Shown in pieces: positions 9,533-17,945 of a stretch of DNA of 64,000 nt. Position 1 is the stretch's first letter; each line of letters opens with the position of its first letter. The stretch lies in NCBI RefSeq assembly GCF_003846175.1, contig NZ_ML123048.1, forward strand, positions 225,192 to 289,191, read 5' to 3'. The notes under the pieces are model-generated. The model was not told the DNA's origin, did no database searches, and was given only the letters and a program-made list of their open reading frames with translations. The position numbers and the translations under genes were made by a program. This stretch comes from Streptomyces sp. ADI95-17 (lineage in GTDB: Bacteria > Actinomycetota > Actinomycetes > Streptomycetales > Streptomycetaceae).

Positions 9533-11020
9533 TCAGCCCGCGAACCAGCGCACGGGGCGCGGAGCGAGGTTCTGGTAGATGTGCTTGGCCTCGCGGTACT
9601 CGGCGAGTCCGGTCGGGCCCAGCTCGCGGCCGATGCCCGACTTCCCGAAGCCGCCCCATTCGGCCTGCGGCAGGTAGGGGTGGAAGTCGTTGATCCAGAC
9701 CGTGCCGTGGCGCAGCCGTCCGGCGACGCGCCGGGCGCGGCCCGCGTCGGCGGTCCACACCGCGCCGGCGAGCCCGTACTCGGTGTCGTTGGCGAGAGTG
9801 ACGGCCTCCTCCTCCGTGCGGAAGGTCTCGACGGTCAGGACAGGACCGAAGACCTCCTCGCGGACGACGCGCATCCGGCGGTCGCACCGGTCCAGGACGG
9901 TGGGGCGGTAGAAGTAGCCGGGGCCTTCCGGCCGTTCGCCGCCGGCCCGGAGCACGGCGCCCTCCGCGATGGCGGACGCGACGAAGTCCTCGGTCTTCGC
10001 GAGCTGTTGCCCGGAGACGAGCGGCCCGCATTCGGCGCCCGGGTCGGTGCCCCGGCCGAGGCGGATCCGCTCGGCGCGACGGGCGAGTTCGGTGACGAAC
10101 CGGTCGCGCAGCGGCTCCTCGACGATGAGGCGGGATCCGGCGGAGCAGACCTGGCCGCTGTGGATGAAGGCGGCGTTGAGCGCCTGGTCGACGGCGGTGT
10201 CGAAGCCCTCGTCGGTGGCGCAGGCGTCGGCGAAGACGACATTGGGGTTCTTGCCGCCGAGTTCGAGGGCGACCTTCTTCACCGTGTCGGCGGCGGCCCG
10301 GGCCACCTTCGTACCGCTGGACAGGCCGCCGGTGAACGACACCAGGTCGACGTCCGGATGCTCGGCGAGGCGGGCGCCCACGGTGGCGCCGGCACCGGTG
10401 ACGAGGTTGGCGACACCCTGCGGCAGCCCGGCCTCCATCAGGAGCCCGATCAGGGCGACGGTGGTGAGCGGGGTGATCTCGCTGGGCTTGATCACGAAGG
10501 TGTTGCCGGCCGCGAGGGCCGGTGCGATCTTCCAACTCGCCTGGAGCAGCGGATAGTTCCAGGGGGTGATCAGTGCGCACACCCCGACCGGCTCGTGCAC
10601 GACGACGCTGTGGACCTCGTCGGTCCCGGCGTCGACGACGCGTCCGCCGCTCTCGTTCATGACGAGGTCGGCGAAGTAACGGAAGGCGTCGCGTACGCAG
10701 TCGACGTCGACGCGCCCCTCTTCGAGGGTCTTGCCCGCGTCCTGGCTCTCCAGGGCGCCGATCTTCTCCCGGTCCCGCTCCAGCAGGGTCGCGACGCGGC
10801 GCAGCAGGTCGGCCCGTTCGGCGACGGACGTGCGGGGCCAGGAGCCGTCGTGGAAGGCGGCACGCGCCGCGGCGACGGCGTCATCGGTGTCGGCGACGCC
10901 GCCCTCCGACACGACGGCGAAGACGCTCGCGTCGGCGGGGTCGATGATGTCGCGCGTGGCGCCGGAGACGGCCGGGCGCCACTCTCCGCCCACGTGGATG
11001 GTCTGTTGTGCTGCCGACAC
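9533..11020 (-). CDS. betB: Betaine-aldehyde dehydrogenase (aldehyde dehydrogenase family)
   Basis: 495 residues from GTG 11020 (VSAAQQTIHVGGEW), AAAGG about 11 bp upstream; this gives the usual family length. Catalytic set visible: Asn155 in PWNYP, Glu253 in LELGGKNPN, and Cys292 in SGQVCSAGSR; NAD site VSFTGGLSSGTKVA. First gene of the five-gene operon betB-betA-opuAA-opuAB-opuAC, which would both make glycine betaine from choline and import it for osmoprotection. The promoter must lie in the 180 bp before 11203. Specificity for betaine aldehyde is inferred from the neighbouring choline dehydrogenase. Confidence 0.88.
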   Translation of the reverse strand: MSAAQQTIHVGGEWRPAVSGATRDIIDPADASVFAVVSEGGVADTDDAVAAARAAFHDGSWPRTSVAERADLLRRVATLLERDREKIGALESQDAGKTLEEGRVDVDCVRDAFRYFADLVMNESGGRVVDAGTDEVHSVVVHEPVGVCALITPWNYPLLQASWKIAPALAAGNTFVIKPSEITPLTTVALIGLLMEAGLPQGVANLVTGAGATVGARLAEHPDVDLVSFTGGLSSGTKVARAAADTVKKVALELGGKNPNVVFADACATDEGFDTAVDQALNAAFIHSGQVCSAGSRLIVEEPLRDRFVTELARRAERIRLGRGTDPGAECGPLVSGQQLAKTEDFVASAIAEGAVLRAGGERPEGPGYFYRPTVLDRCDRRMRVVREEVFGPVLTVETFRTEEEAVTLANDTEYGLAGAVWTADAGRARRVAGRLRHGTVWINDFHPYLPQAEWGGFGKSGIGRELGPTGLAEYREAKHIYQNLAPRPVRWFAG

Positions 11021-11202
11021 GTCGTATCTGGCCTTTCGGTCCGGGTGGCTTGCCGCGCCGGTCACACCCCGGCGATCTGGCCCCCTGCCCCGGGTCCGAA
11101 GAACCATGCCCCGCTGTGTACGGAAAGTGACCCTCCTCACGCGGCGACGCCGGCCGCCGGGCCGTGCGGCCGGGTGCGCCGCGCCGGAGAGGGTCTGCTG
11201 CC

Positions 11203-11655
11203 ATGATGGACACCGATCACCGCACCGCACCGACAGCCCTTGGGGTTTCCACCATGGACAGATTCGTCCTGGGCGACACGGACTTCGCCGTCGACCGATC
11301 GGAGTCATCGGTCGACATGGCACCGGACGGCACGGTGACGATCGAGGTGTGGGGAACCGCCGAGGCCCTCGATGCACAGCCCGACACCGGCCGGTACGCG
11401 TGGGCGATCCATCCGCCGCGCCTCTATCTCACGGACGTTCCCGTGGCCCGGTCGGGTGCCGTGGCCACCGCGCGGCTCGACGACAGCATGGCCGACCGCT
11501 ACGACATCGGTCTCTACCTCCACGAGCACGGTGACGTCATCGGCGAGCTGATCCTCGATCCGGCGCGCTCCCTGCGCATCAGCGGTTCGGCACAGGTCAA
11601 CGGGCGGACCGAACCGATCGATGTCGAGGTGGAGCTCCCCCTGCCTCCCGAGTAG
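11203..11655 (+). CDS. Conserved-looking hypothetical protein
   Basis: 150 residues from ATG 11203, chosen because GGAGAGG lies 10 bp upstream; an in-frame ATG at 11254 (MDRFVLGDTDF) would give a shorter protein and fits where ordered sequence seems to begin. Acidic, no signal peptide or membrane segment. Recurrent beta-strand patterns (TVTIEVWGTAE, PPRLYLTDVPV, IDVEVELPLPPE) suggest a small beta-sandwich. I do not recognise the family. It diverges from the betaine operon and converges on the GDSL hydrolase. Confidence 0.6.
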   Translation: MMDTDHRTAPTALGVSTMDRFVLGDTDFAVDRSESSVDMAPDGTVTIEVWGTAEALDAQPDTGRYAWAIHPPRLYLTDVPVARSGAVATARLDDSMADRYDIGLYLHEHGDVIGELILDPARSLRISGSAQVNGRTEPIDVEVELPLPPE

Positions 11656-11677
11656 GGGAGCTCCGCGGCCCGCCGCC

Positions 11678-12391
11678 CTACCCTCGTGGCAGCGGGTCGA
11701 CGGCGGCGGAGCCGACAGCGGCGAGCCAGGCGTCGGCGATGATCCGGTGGCCGACCGGACTCGGGTGGACCCCGTCCCGGGCCAGCTCCGCGGCCTCGTA
11801 CCGTTCCCGGGCCTGCCGCATCGCGAGGTCCGCACGGACCAGCCGGGCCCCGTTGGCCTTCGCGGCACGGAGCACGGCGTCCGTACGGGGCGTCAGGTCC
11901 TCGAACCAGCCCTCCTGTTCGGCGGTGACCGGAAGCAGGAACGGCGTGATGACGACCAGTCGGGCCGACAGCTCCCGCGCGGTGTCCGCGAGCAGGCCGT
12001 CGAGGCAGGCCTCGAACTCGTCGACCGGGCTGGCGAGTCCGCTGTCGTAGCGCCGCCAGGTGTCGTTGATGCCGATCTTCACCGTGACCACGGTGGGCCG
12101 GTGAGCGATGACGTCGGTGGTCCAGCGGGCTTCCAGGTCGTACACACGGTTGCCGTTGACGCCCCTGTTGATGACGGCAGGACCGGGTCCGCCGTTCGTC
12201 CGCTCGTGCAGGGTGCGTGCGATCTCGTTCACGTACCCGCTGCCGAGCGATGCGGAGTCCGTACGGTCGCGGCCCGCGTCGGTGATGGAGTCACCGATGA
12301 ACAGGAGTGTGTCCGTCTCCTCGAAGTGCGTGCCTTCTCCGTGCGTGCCTTCTTCGTGTGTGCCTTCTTCGTGTGTGCCTTCGGTGTGCAT
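11678..12391 (-). CDS. SGNH/GDSL-family hydrolase
   Basis: 237 residues from ATG 12391 (MHTEGTHEEG). Block I is LLFIGDSITDAG (Ser about residue 27), block II RGVNGNRVYDL, block III VKIGINDTW, and block V RDGVHPSPVGHRI with the catalytic Asp/His. This is a complete esterase/lipase-type SGNH fold with no signal peptide, so it acts in the cytoplasm on an ester or acetyl group. Its first 20 residues are a tandem five-residue repeat (EGTHE type) encoded by a 15-bp repeat. It could deacetylate sugars for the adjacent carbohydrate locus, but that is inference. Confidence 0.88.
   Translation of the reverse strand: MHTEGTHEEGTHEEGTHGEGTHFEETDTLLFIGDSITDAGRDRTDSASLGSGYVNEIARTLHERTNGGPGPAVINRGVNGNRVYDLEARWTTDVIAHRPTVVTVKIGINDTWRRYDSGLASPVDEFEACLDGLLADTARELSARLVVITPFLLPVTAEQEGWFEDLTPRTDAVLRAAKANGARLVRADLAMRQARERYEAAELARDGVHPSPVGHRIIADAWLAAVGSAAVDPLPRG
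12326..12385. repeat. Tandem 15-bp repeat inside the GDSL gene start
   Basis: Four consecutive 15-bp units of the form GTGYGTGCCTTCTYC (plus strand) at 12326, 12341, 12356 and 12371. They encode the N-terminal pentapeptide repeats of the hydrolase, so length changes keep the frame. Confidence 0.9.
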
Positions 12392-12465
12392 GTCTGCCGT
12401 CCTGACGGGGGGTGGGTGCTGGGTCAGTAGCTGCTGGTCGAGTGTGCCCCGTACGCCGGGGTGTC

Positions 12466-13296
12466 CTACCGAAGCGCGCCCTGGGACAGCGGTCCCCGGC
12501 GGTGGGCCGCCACGCGCCGCAGTGTCGAAGCCTCGCGCGCCAGTACGGCGGGATCGTCGCCGGGCACGAACTCCAGCAGCGCCTCCATCGGCACGTGCCG
12601 TGCGTTCAGCAGCTCGAACACTCCGGCCCACAGTTCGCCACGATCGGCCAGCGGCAGTCGATGGTTGGCCGGCCACCACGAGAAGACATGCACCGCGCTG
12701 ACCCGGTCGACGAGCTGGGAGAGCCCCGCCAGCGCCTCCTCGTCACAGACGTCGAGCGGCGGCTGCCAGTAGGTGCGGAGATTGTCCGCGCCGACCTCGT
12801 CCAGCAGCCGGAGCGTCGAGGCGACGGTGTCGGTGAGGGTCTTCGAGTGGAACTCCAGCGCGAGTTCCAGCCCGTGGTCCGCGGCGATCCGGGCCGCCTC
12901 CCGCAGACCCGCCACGGTTTCGCCGCGTTCCTGCGGGGTGGCGGCCGCCGACCCGGTTCCGCCCGCCCAGACCCGTACCCGGGGCGCCCCCAGCAGGACC
13001 GCGGCGCGGGCGATCCAGGGGAACGCGGCCCGCTCGTCCTGCGTGGCGCGGAAGTAGGAGCCGTACGAGCAGCAGGTCAGCCCGTGCCTGTCGCAGGCCT
13101 CGCGGGCATCGCGGAGCGCGTCGGGGTCCGCCGCAGGCGCGTGCACATCCGCTCCCCACTCGATCGCCTCCAGGCCCGCGTCCGCGGCCCGGCGTGCGAC
13201 CTCGGCCGCCGGCAGCTGCCGGAAGGTGACCGAGCACAGTCCCGGCGTGGTCACGGTGGTGCCCGGAGTACGGTCCCGGCTTTCCCTGCCTGTCAC
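12466..13296 (-). CDS. Sugar phosphate isomerase/epimerase (xylose isomerase-like TIM barrel)
   Basis: 276 residues from GTG 13296, preceded by GAAGGAGAGG. AP-endonuclease-2/xylose-isomerase-like barrel: CSVTFRQLPAAEVARRAADA at strand 1, GLEAIEWGADVH, metal-ligand candidates ALEFHSKTLTDT (Glu about residue 145) and AVHVFSWWP (His about 202), and ALLEFVPGDD near the C-terminus. Such enzymes isomerise or epimerise keto-sugars and sugar acids with a divalent metal. It is on the same strand as the PL6/GH29/transport genes and probably processes an imported product; the exact substrate is unknown. Confidence 0.8.
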   Translation of the reverse strand: MTGRESRDRTPGTTVTTPGLCSVTFRQLPAAEVARRAADAGLEAIEWGADVHAPAADPDALRDAREACDRHGLTCCSYGSYFRATQDERAAFPWIARAAVLLGAPRVRVWAGGTGSAAATPQERGETVAGLREAARIAADHGLELALEFHSKTLTDTVASTLRLLDEVGADNLRTYWQPPLDVCDEEALAGLSQLVDRVSAVHVFSWWPANHRLPLADRGELWAGVFELLNARHVPMEALLEFVPGDDPAVLAREASTLRRVAAHRRGPLSQGALR

Positions 13297-13359
13297 GGCG
13301 CTCCTCTCCTTCGGCCGCCGAACGGCGACTCGTTCCTGCCGGGCAGCACCCCGCCCTGC

Positions 13360-13402
13360 CCGGGGAGCCCGCCTGGCGGCCTTCCGTCGACGGGCTCCCC
13401 GG
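13360..13402. terminator. Hairpin terminator downstream of the first PL6 gene
   Basis: Perfect 12-bp stem CCGGGGAGCCCG (13360-13371) and complement (13391-13402) around a 19-nt loop. It lies after the minus-strand PL6 stop at 13445 and before the isomerase start, so the two may be separate transcripts. Confidence 0.65.
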
Positions 13403-13444
13403 ACCCTCTCACCGGCGGCGCGTCACATCACCACCGGTGTCGCC

Positions 13445-14872
13445 TCACGACGCGTTCGGGCCGACGTCCGCGGCCGTGAGGGGGTGCCGGAGCGCGGGCG
13501 CGGTCGAGTACTCGTCGGCGCCGATGTCCCGCGCGCTGCCTCGCGCGTCACCGTCGATGTCGTCGGCCACGGCCGTGCCGGTGAACGTTGCCGCGCCGAT
13601 CGCCGGGCTTCCCGCCGACAGCCGGGCGACGCCGTCCGTGCCGGTCACCAGCTTCGGGTCGACACGGGTGTAGCCACCGGAAGGGATATTGCCGTTGGCG
13701 GCCGCACCCCACAACATGTTGCTCTTCCAGGTGAATCCGGTGGTCGCACCCATCGACACGAGGCTGCCGTTGTCGCCGACGATCAGGTTGTCGGCGACGA
13801 CCACGTCCTTGGGCTCGTACGTCCGGGTCTCGCCCGAGAGCGAACCGGAGTTGCCGAGCAGGGTGTTGTGCACGATCACCGCGCGGTCGCAGGCGTCGTT
13901 GCCGCGCCGCTCCTCCTCGGTCTCGCCCGAGTTGTGGTCGCGGGTGGTGCCGCTGCCGACCACCAGGGCCCGGGCGGACAGCCCGCTGAGGTAGTTGTTG
14001 ACGATCACATGGTCGTTGCCGTAGAGGCGTACGCCCTCGCTGCCGCCGATCAGGTAATTGCCCTCCACCCTGGAGCGGTTGCCGTGGCGCAGCACGATTC
14101 CGCCGCGGCTGTCGCGGATGGTGTTGTAACGGATGATGTTGTCGGATGACTTCACCGAGATCGCCTCGGGGTCTCCGTCCGCGTGCTCGAACAGGTTGTA
14201 CTCCACCACCGCGTGGGCGCTGGACAGTGCCCGTCCGCTGACGCCGAGCCGGATCGACTCGCCGCCGTTGGCCCCGGCGAAGCTGTGGTCGGAGAAGTGG
14301 TTCCGCAGGATCTGGAGGTTCTGGGCCATGTCGGTCGAGCCGGGGCCGTCGACGACGAGGAAGATTCCGGCGGTGGTCTTGTCGTGGAAGTGGTTCCGGT
14401 CGACCTTCGAGTCGTTGGACCGCACCACGAGCCAGTACGGATCGCCGGTGTCCGCGAACTGGAAGTCGTTGCGGGTCATCCGGATCGACGAGCAGTTCGC
14501 CGGGAGTTCCATCGTGGTGCTCTGCCGGAAGGCGAAACCGCTGATGGTGATGTTGCTCGAATTGGCGAGGACGAAGCTGCGTTCGCCGCGCAGCACCGCG
14601 CCGCCGCGGGTCTTGGAGACGATGGTGATCTGCGCGGCGCTGGTGCCGTTCTTGCCGGACACGTTGATCGCGCCCCCGGACGGAACGGTGTACGTGCCGT
14701 CGGCCACGATGATCCGGTCGCCGGGTACGGCGGCGTTGATCGCGCTCTGGAGTTCGGCCAGGGAGCTGACCGGCTTGTCGGCCGCCGAAGCGTCGATCGA
14801 CATCGAGGTGCTGAGCGGCACGGCGGCGAGTGCTGCCACCGCGGTACCCCTGAGGAACGTGCGTCGTTGCAT
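13445..14872 (-). CDS. PL6-family polysaccharide lyase (alginate/dermatan sulfate lyase type), copy A
   Basis: 475 residues from ATG 14872, preceded by AGGAGG. MQRRTFLRGTAVAALAAVP is a twin-arginine signal, so the enzyme is exported. The mature part is a right-handed parallel beta-helix: coils such as NITISGFAFRQS, SIRMTRNDFQFAD, NLQILRNHFSD and HAVVEYNLFEH. The PL6 catalytic pair is present: Lys241 in EAISVKSSDN and Arg262 in IVLRHGNRS. PL6 enzymes cleave uronate-linked polymers by beta-elimination (known substrates: alginate, dermatan sulfate). A close paralogue follows directly upstream (15010-16443). Which polymer it cuts cannot be told from sequence. Confidence 0.88.
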   Translation of the reverse strand: MQRRTFLRGTAVAALAAVPLSTSMSIDASAADKPVSSLAELQSAINAAVPGDRIIVADGTYTVPSGGAINVSGKNGTSAAQITIVSKTRGGAVLRGERSFVLANSSNITISGFAFRQSTTMELPANCSSIRMTRNDFQFADTGDPYWLVVRSNDSKVDRNHFHDKTTAGIFLVVDGPGSTDMAQNLQILRNHFSDHSFAGANGGESIRLGVSGRALSSAHAVVEYNLFEHADGDPEAISVKSSDNIIRYNTIRDSRGGIVLRHGNRSRVEGNYLIGGSEGVRLYGNDHVIVNNYLSGLSARALVVGSGTTRDHNSGETEEERRGNDACDRAVIVHNTLLGNSGSLSGETRTYEPKDVVVADNLIVGDNGSLVSMGATTGFTWKSNMLWGAAANGNIPSGGYTRVDPKLVTGTDGVARLSAGSPAIGAATFTGTAVADDIDGDARGSARDIGADEYSTAPALRHPLTAADVGPNAS

Positions 14873-14959
14873 GGTGCCTCCTGTGGCGACAAGGTCATGA
14901 CGGGCCCGATCCGTGCAGCCCCCGCGGCTGGACGTGCCGGTGCCGGGTGATCGGCGGCG

Positions 14960-14993
14960 GGGACAGCCGGGGGCGCACCTGACCGGCTGTCCC
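14960..14993. terminator. Hairpin between the two PL6 genes
   Basis: An 11-bp stem GGGACAGCCGG (14960-14970) with complement at 14983-14993 and a 12-nt loop, in the 137-bp spacer between the tandem lyase genes. It may terminate or attenuate transcription from copy B into copy A. Confidence 0.6.
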
Positions 14994-15009
14994 GCTCGGG
15001 CGGAAGTGG

Positions 15010-16443
15010 TCAGCGGGCGTCGGGGCCGACGTCCGCGGTGGTCAGTGGCCCGCGCCGGGGCGGCCGGTGCGAGTACTCGTCGGCGCCCACGTCGGCGTGC
15101 CGGCCGCGCCGCTCGCCGTCGATGTCGTGGGTGACCGGTGGCCGCCGGAGCGTGCCCGCGTCGATCACCGGGCTGTCGGCGGCCGGCCGGGCGACGCCGT
15201 CCGCACCGGTCACCAGCTTCGGGTCGACGCGGGTGCGTCCGTCGGCGGGGATGTTGCCGTCGGTTCCGGCACCCCACAGGATGTTTCCGGACCAGGTGAA
15301 GCGGACGGTGTTCGCCATCGCGACCAGCTCGCCCGTGTCCCCGACGAGCAGATTGTCCGCGACGGTCACATCGCGCGGCTCGTGGGGGCGCTGGCTCTCG
15401 CCGGAGAGGGTGCCCTTGTTGTTCGCCAGGGTGTTGTAGGCGATGAGGACCCGGTCGGGCGCGTCGTTGCCGCGGCGGTCGTCGGGCGATTCGCCGGGCA
15501 GGTGGTCGCGTTCCGAGCCACTGCCGATCACCATGGCCCGCCCGGACAGACCGGCGAGGTGGTTGTTGACGATCACATGGTCGTTGCCGTAGATCCGGAC
15601 GCCTTCCGTGCCCGCGACGAGGTAATTGCCCTCCACCCGGTTGCGGTTGCCGTGCCGCAGGACGATTCCGCCGAGACTGTTCCGGATGGTGTTGTGCCGG
15701 ATGACGTTGTCCGAGCTCTTCACGGAGATGGCCTCCGGGTCGCCGTTGGCCCGCTCGAACAGGTTGTACTCCACGACCGCGTGGGCACTGGACAGTGCCC
15801 GGGGGCTGACGCCGAGCCGGATCGGCTCGCCGCCGTTGGACCCGGCGAAGGTGTGGTCGGAGAAGTAGTTCCGGAACACATGGACGCGCTGGGCCATCTC
15901 CTCGGTGCCCGCGCCCTCGATCCCGAGGTAGATGCCCAGTGTGGATTTGCCGTGGAAGTGGTTATGGTCGACCTTGCTGTCGTCGGCGCGCACCATCACC
16001 CAGTGCAGGCCCTCGATGTCCGCGAGCTGGAAGTCGTTGCGGGTCAGCCTGATGTGCGAACAGTTCGGGGGGATGTCCAGGGTGCTGCTCTGGCGGAAGG
16101 AGAAGCCGCTGAGCGTGATGTGGCTGGACGCGTCGAGGACGAAGCCCTGTTCGCCTTCGAGGACGACGCCGCCGCGGGAGGCGGCGACGACGGTGATGGG
16201 CGCGCGCTCGGTGCCCTGCTTGTTCCGGATCGTGATGGGCCGGTCCGACGGCACGGTGTACGTGCCGTCGGCCACGACGATGCGGGCGCCCGGCCGTGCC
16301 CGGTCGATGGCGGCCTGGAGCTCTTCGAGCGAACCGACGGCGGCCGGGGCCGTCGTGGCGCTCGCGGTCACGAGACCGCCGGTGGCGGCGACGGCGAGCG
16401 CCGCCCCTGCCGCGGAAGCCATGAGGAACGTGCGGCGTTGCAT
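15010..16443 (-). CDS. PL6-family polysaccharide lyase, copy B (tandem paralogue)
   Basis: 477 residues from ATG 16443. Twin-arginine signal MQRRTFLMASAAGAALAVAA. It aligns end to end with copy A: shared blocks RLTRNDFQLAD, RNYFSDHTFAGSNGGE, SSAHAVVEYNLFE and SVKSSDNVIRHNTI. Catalytic Lys242 and Arg263 are conserved. Differences lie mainly in the signal and in substrate-facing loops (for example LHWVMVRADDSK against PYWLVVRSNDSK), so the copies may prefer different linkages or chain ends. The 5' flanks are also alike: both starts sit in GTTGCATGGTGCCTCC (plus strand), which supports local duplication. Confidence 0.88.
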   Translation of the reverse strand: MQRRTFLMASAAGAALAVAATGGLVTASATTAPAAVGSLEELQAAIDRARPGARIVVADGTYTVPSDRPITIRNKQGTERAPITVVAASRGGVVLEGEQGFVLDASSHITLSGFSFRQSSTLDIPPNCSHIRLTRNDFQLADIEGLHWVMVRADDSKVDHNHFHGKSTLGIYLGIEGAGTEEMAQRVHVFRNYFSDHTFAGSNGGEPIRLGVSPRALSSAHAVVEYNLFERANGDPEAISVKSSDNVIRHNTIRNSLGGIVLRHGNRNRVEGNYLVAGTEGVRIYGNDHVIVNNHLAGLSGRAMVIGSGSERDHLPGESPDDRRGNDAPDRVLIAYNTLANNKGTLSGESQRPHEPRDVTVADNLLVGDTGELVAMANTVRFTWSGNILWGAGTDGNIPADGRTRVDPKLVTGADGVARPAADSPVIDAGTLRRPPVTHDIDGERRGRHADVGADEYSHRPPRRGPLTTADVGPDAR

Positions 16444-16489
16444 GGTGCCTCCGTGAGTGTGGTGGTGGATCGGTGGGGCAGGGCCGGTG

Positions 16490-17845
16490 TCAGCCGTCGG
16501 CCGGGTCGGCCGGGGTGTCCAGGAACAGCTCGATGACGGGCACCGGGGTGTCGGGACGCTGGACGGGGATCTCCAGGGTGAGCGTGCCGGCGGGCTGCCC
16601 GCCCATCTCCGTGTTCATCGCGGGCCGGTCCGGATCGATGTGCACCTGGATGATCTCGGAGGCGTCGTTCAGCAACTGGGCGTAGCGCACCCGGCCGGCG
16701 AGTCCCGGCAGGTGCAGATGGCGCAGCGGCCAGGCGAGGAGGTGGACGTAGAGCCGGTCGCCGCGCTGGGTGTACCGGCACTCGGGCGGGGCGGTGTACG
16801 GGGCCGGGCCGCAGCCGCGGACCGAGCGCTCGTGCAGGTCCATCCACCGGCCGATCTCGCCGAGGACGGCGGTGGCGCGCGGTTCGAGGTCGCCGCGGCC
16901 GGTCGGGCCGACGTTGAGCAGCAGATTGCCGCCCTTGGACACACCGTCGACGAGCATGCGGATCAGCAGGTCGGCGCTCTTGTGGTCCAGGTTGTCGCGG
17001 TCGTAGCCCCAGCTCCCGTTGAGCGTCTGGCACGCCTCCCACAGCACGGGCCGGCCGTCCTTGGTCATGGGACCGGAGGGCTGGTACTGCTCGGGGGTGA
17101 TGAAATCACCGGGCAGGCCGGTCCTGTCGTTGACGAGGATGTGCGGCTGGAGTTCGCGGACCGTCTCCAGCAGCTTCGGGGAGTCCCAGTCGTCCGGCCC
17201 CTTGCCGCCCCACCAGATGCGGCCCGCGTAGGAGAAGTCGAAGAACAGGTAGTCGATGCGGCCGAAGGAGGTCAGCAGCTCGCGGACCTGGCCGTGCAGA
17301 TAGCTCCGGTACTCGCGGATGTCGCGGTCGGCGGCCGCGGCCTTGAACTCCTCGTCGTCACGCTGCGGATGGGTGCCGTCCACGGGGAAGGAGGGGTGGT
17401 GCCAGTCGATCAGGGAGTAGTAGAGCCCGACCTTGAGCCCTTCGGCCCGGCACGCCTCGACGAACGGTCCGACGAGGTCCCGGCCGTGCGGGGTGTTGGT
17501 GACCTTGTACTCGGTGAGGGCGCTGTCCCAGAGGCAGAAGCCGTCGTGGTGCTTGGTGGTGAGGACGACGTACCGCATGCCCGCCGCTCTGGCGGCCCTG
17601 GCCCACTGGACCGGGTCGTAGCGGTCGGGGTCGAAGTGGTCGAAGTAGACCTGGTACTGCTCGTCGGTCAGCTTCTCCCGGTTCTTGACCCATTCGTGCC
17701 GGGCGGCGAGGGAGTACAGGCCCCAGTGGACGAACATGCCGAACCGGTCGTCGGTGAACCAGGTGGTCTCCGGGGCCGGCGCGGGGGCCGGGTTCGCGGC
17801 GGGTGCGGAGGTGGACGCCGACGGGGTCTCAGCGCTCGGGGTCAT
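16490..17845 (-). CDS. GH29-family alpha-L-fucosidase
   Basis: 451 residues. GH29 hallmarks: WFTDDRFGMFVHWGLYSLAA near residue 30, VLTTKHHDGFCLWDS (about 95), GLKVGLYYSLIDWHHP (about 140), candidate nucleophile Asp in RIDYLFFDFSYAG (about 208), and NLLLNVGPTGRGDLEP (about 318). It hydrolyses terminal alpha-L-fucose from oligosaccharides. The N-terminus is an Ala/Pro/Ser-rich linker with no signal peptide, suggesting a cytoplasmic enzyme acting on imported fragments. It lies between the lyases and the sugar importer on the same strand. Confidence 0.9.
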   Translation of the reverse strand: MTPSAETPSASTSAPAANPAPAPAPETTWFTDDRFGMFVHWGLYSLAARHEWVKNREKLTDEQYQVYFDHFDPDRYDPVQWARAARAAGMRYVVLTTKHHDGFCLWDSALTEYKVTNTPHGRDLVGPFVEACRAEGLKVGLYYSLIDWHHPSFPVDGTHPQRDDEEFKAAAADRDIREYRSYLHGQVRELLTSFGRIDYLFFDFSYAGRIWWGGKGPDDWDSPKLLETVRELQPHILVNDRTGLPGDFITPEQYQPSGPMTKDGRPVLWEACQTLNGSWGYDRDNLDHKSADLLIRMLVDGVSKGGNLLLNVGPTGRGDLEPRATAVLGEIGRWMDLHERSVRGCGPAPYTAPPECRYTQRGDRLYVHLLAWPLRHLHLPGLAGRVRYAQLLNDASEIIQVHIDPDRPAMNTEMGGQPAGTLTLEIPVQRPDTPVPVIELFLDTPADPADG

Positions 17846-17945
17846 GGGGCATCGTTCCTTGTCGTCGGCGTCCGGGCTTGCCGGTGCGCTTCCGGAGGGC
17901 TGGGCTGGTCGTACGGGAGCTTCGGTGTGCGGACGTTGTGCCGGG

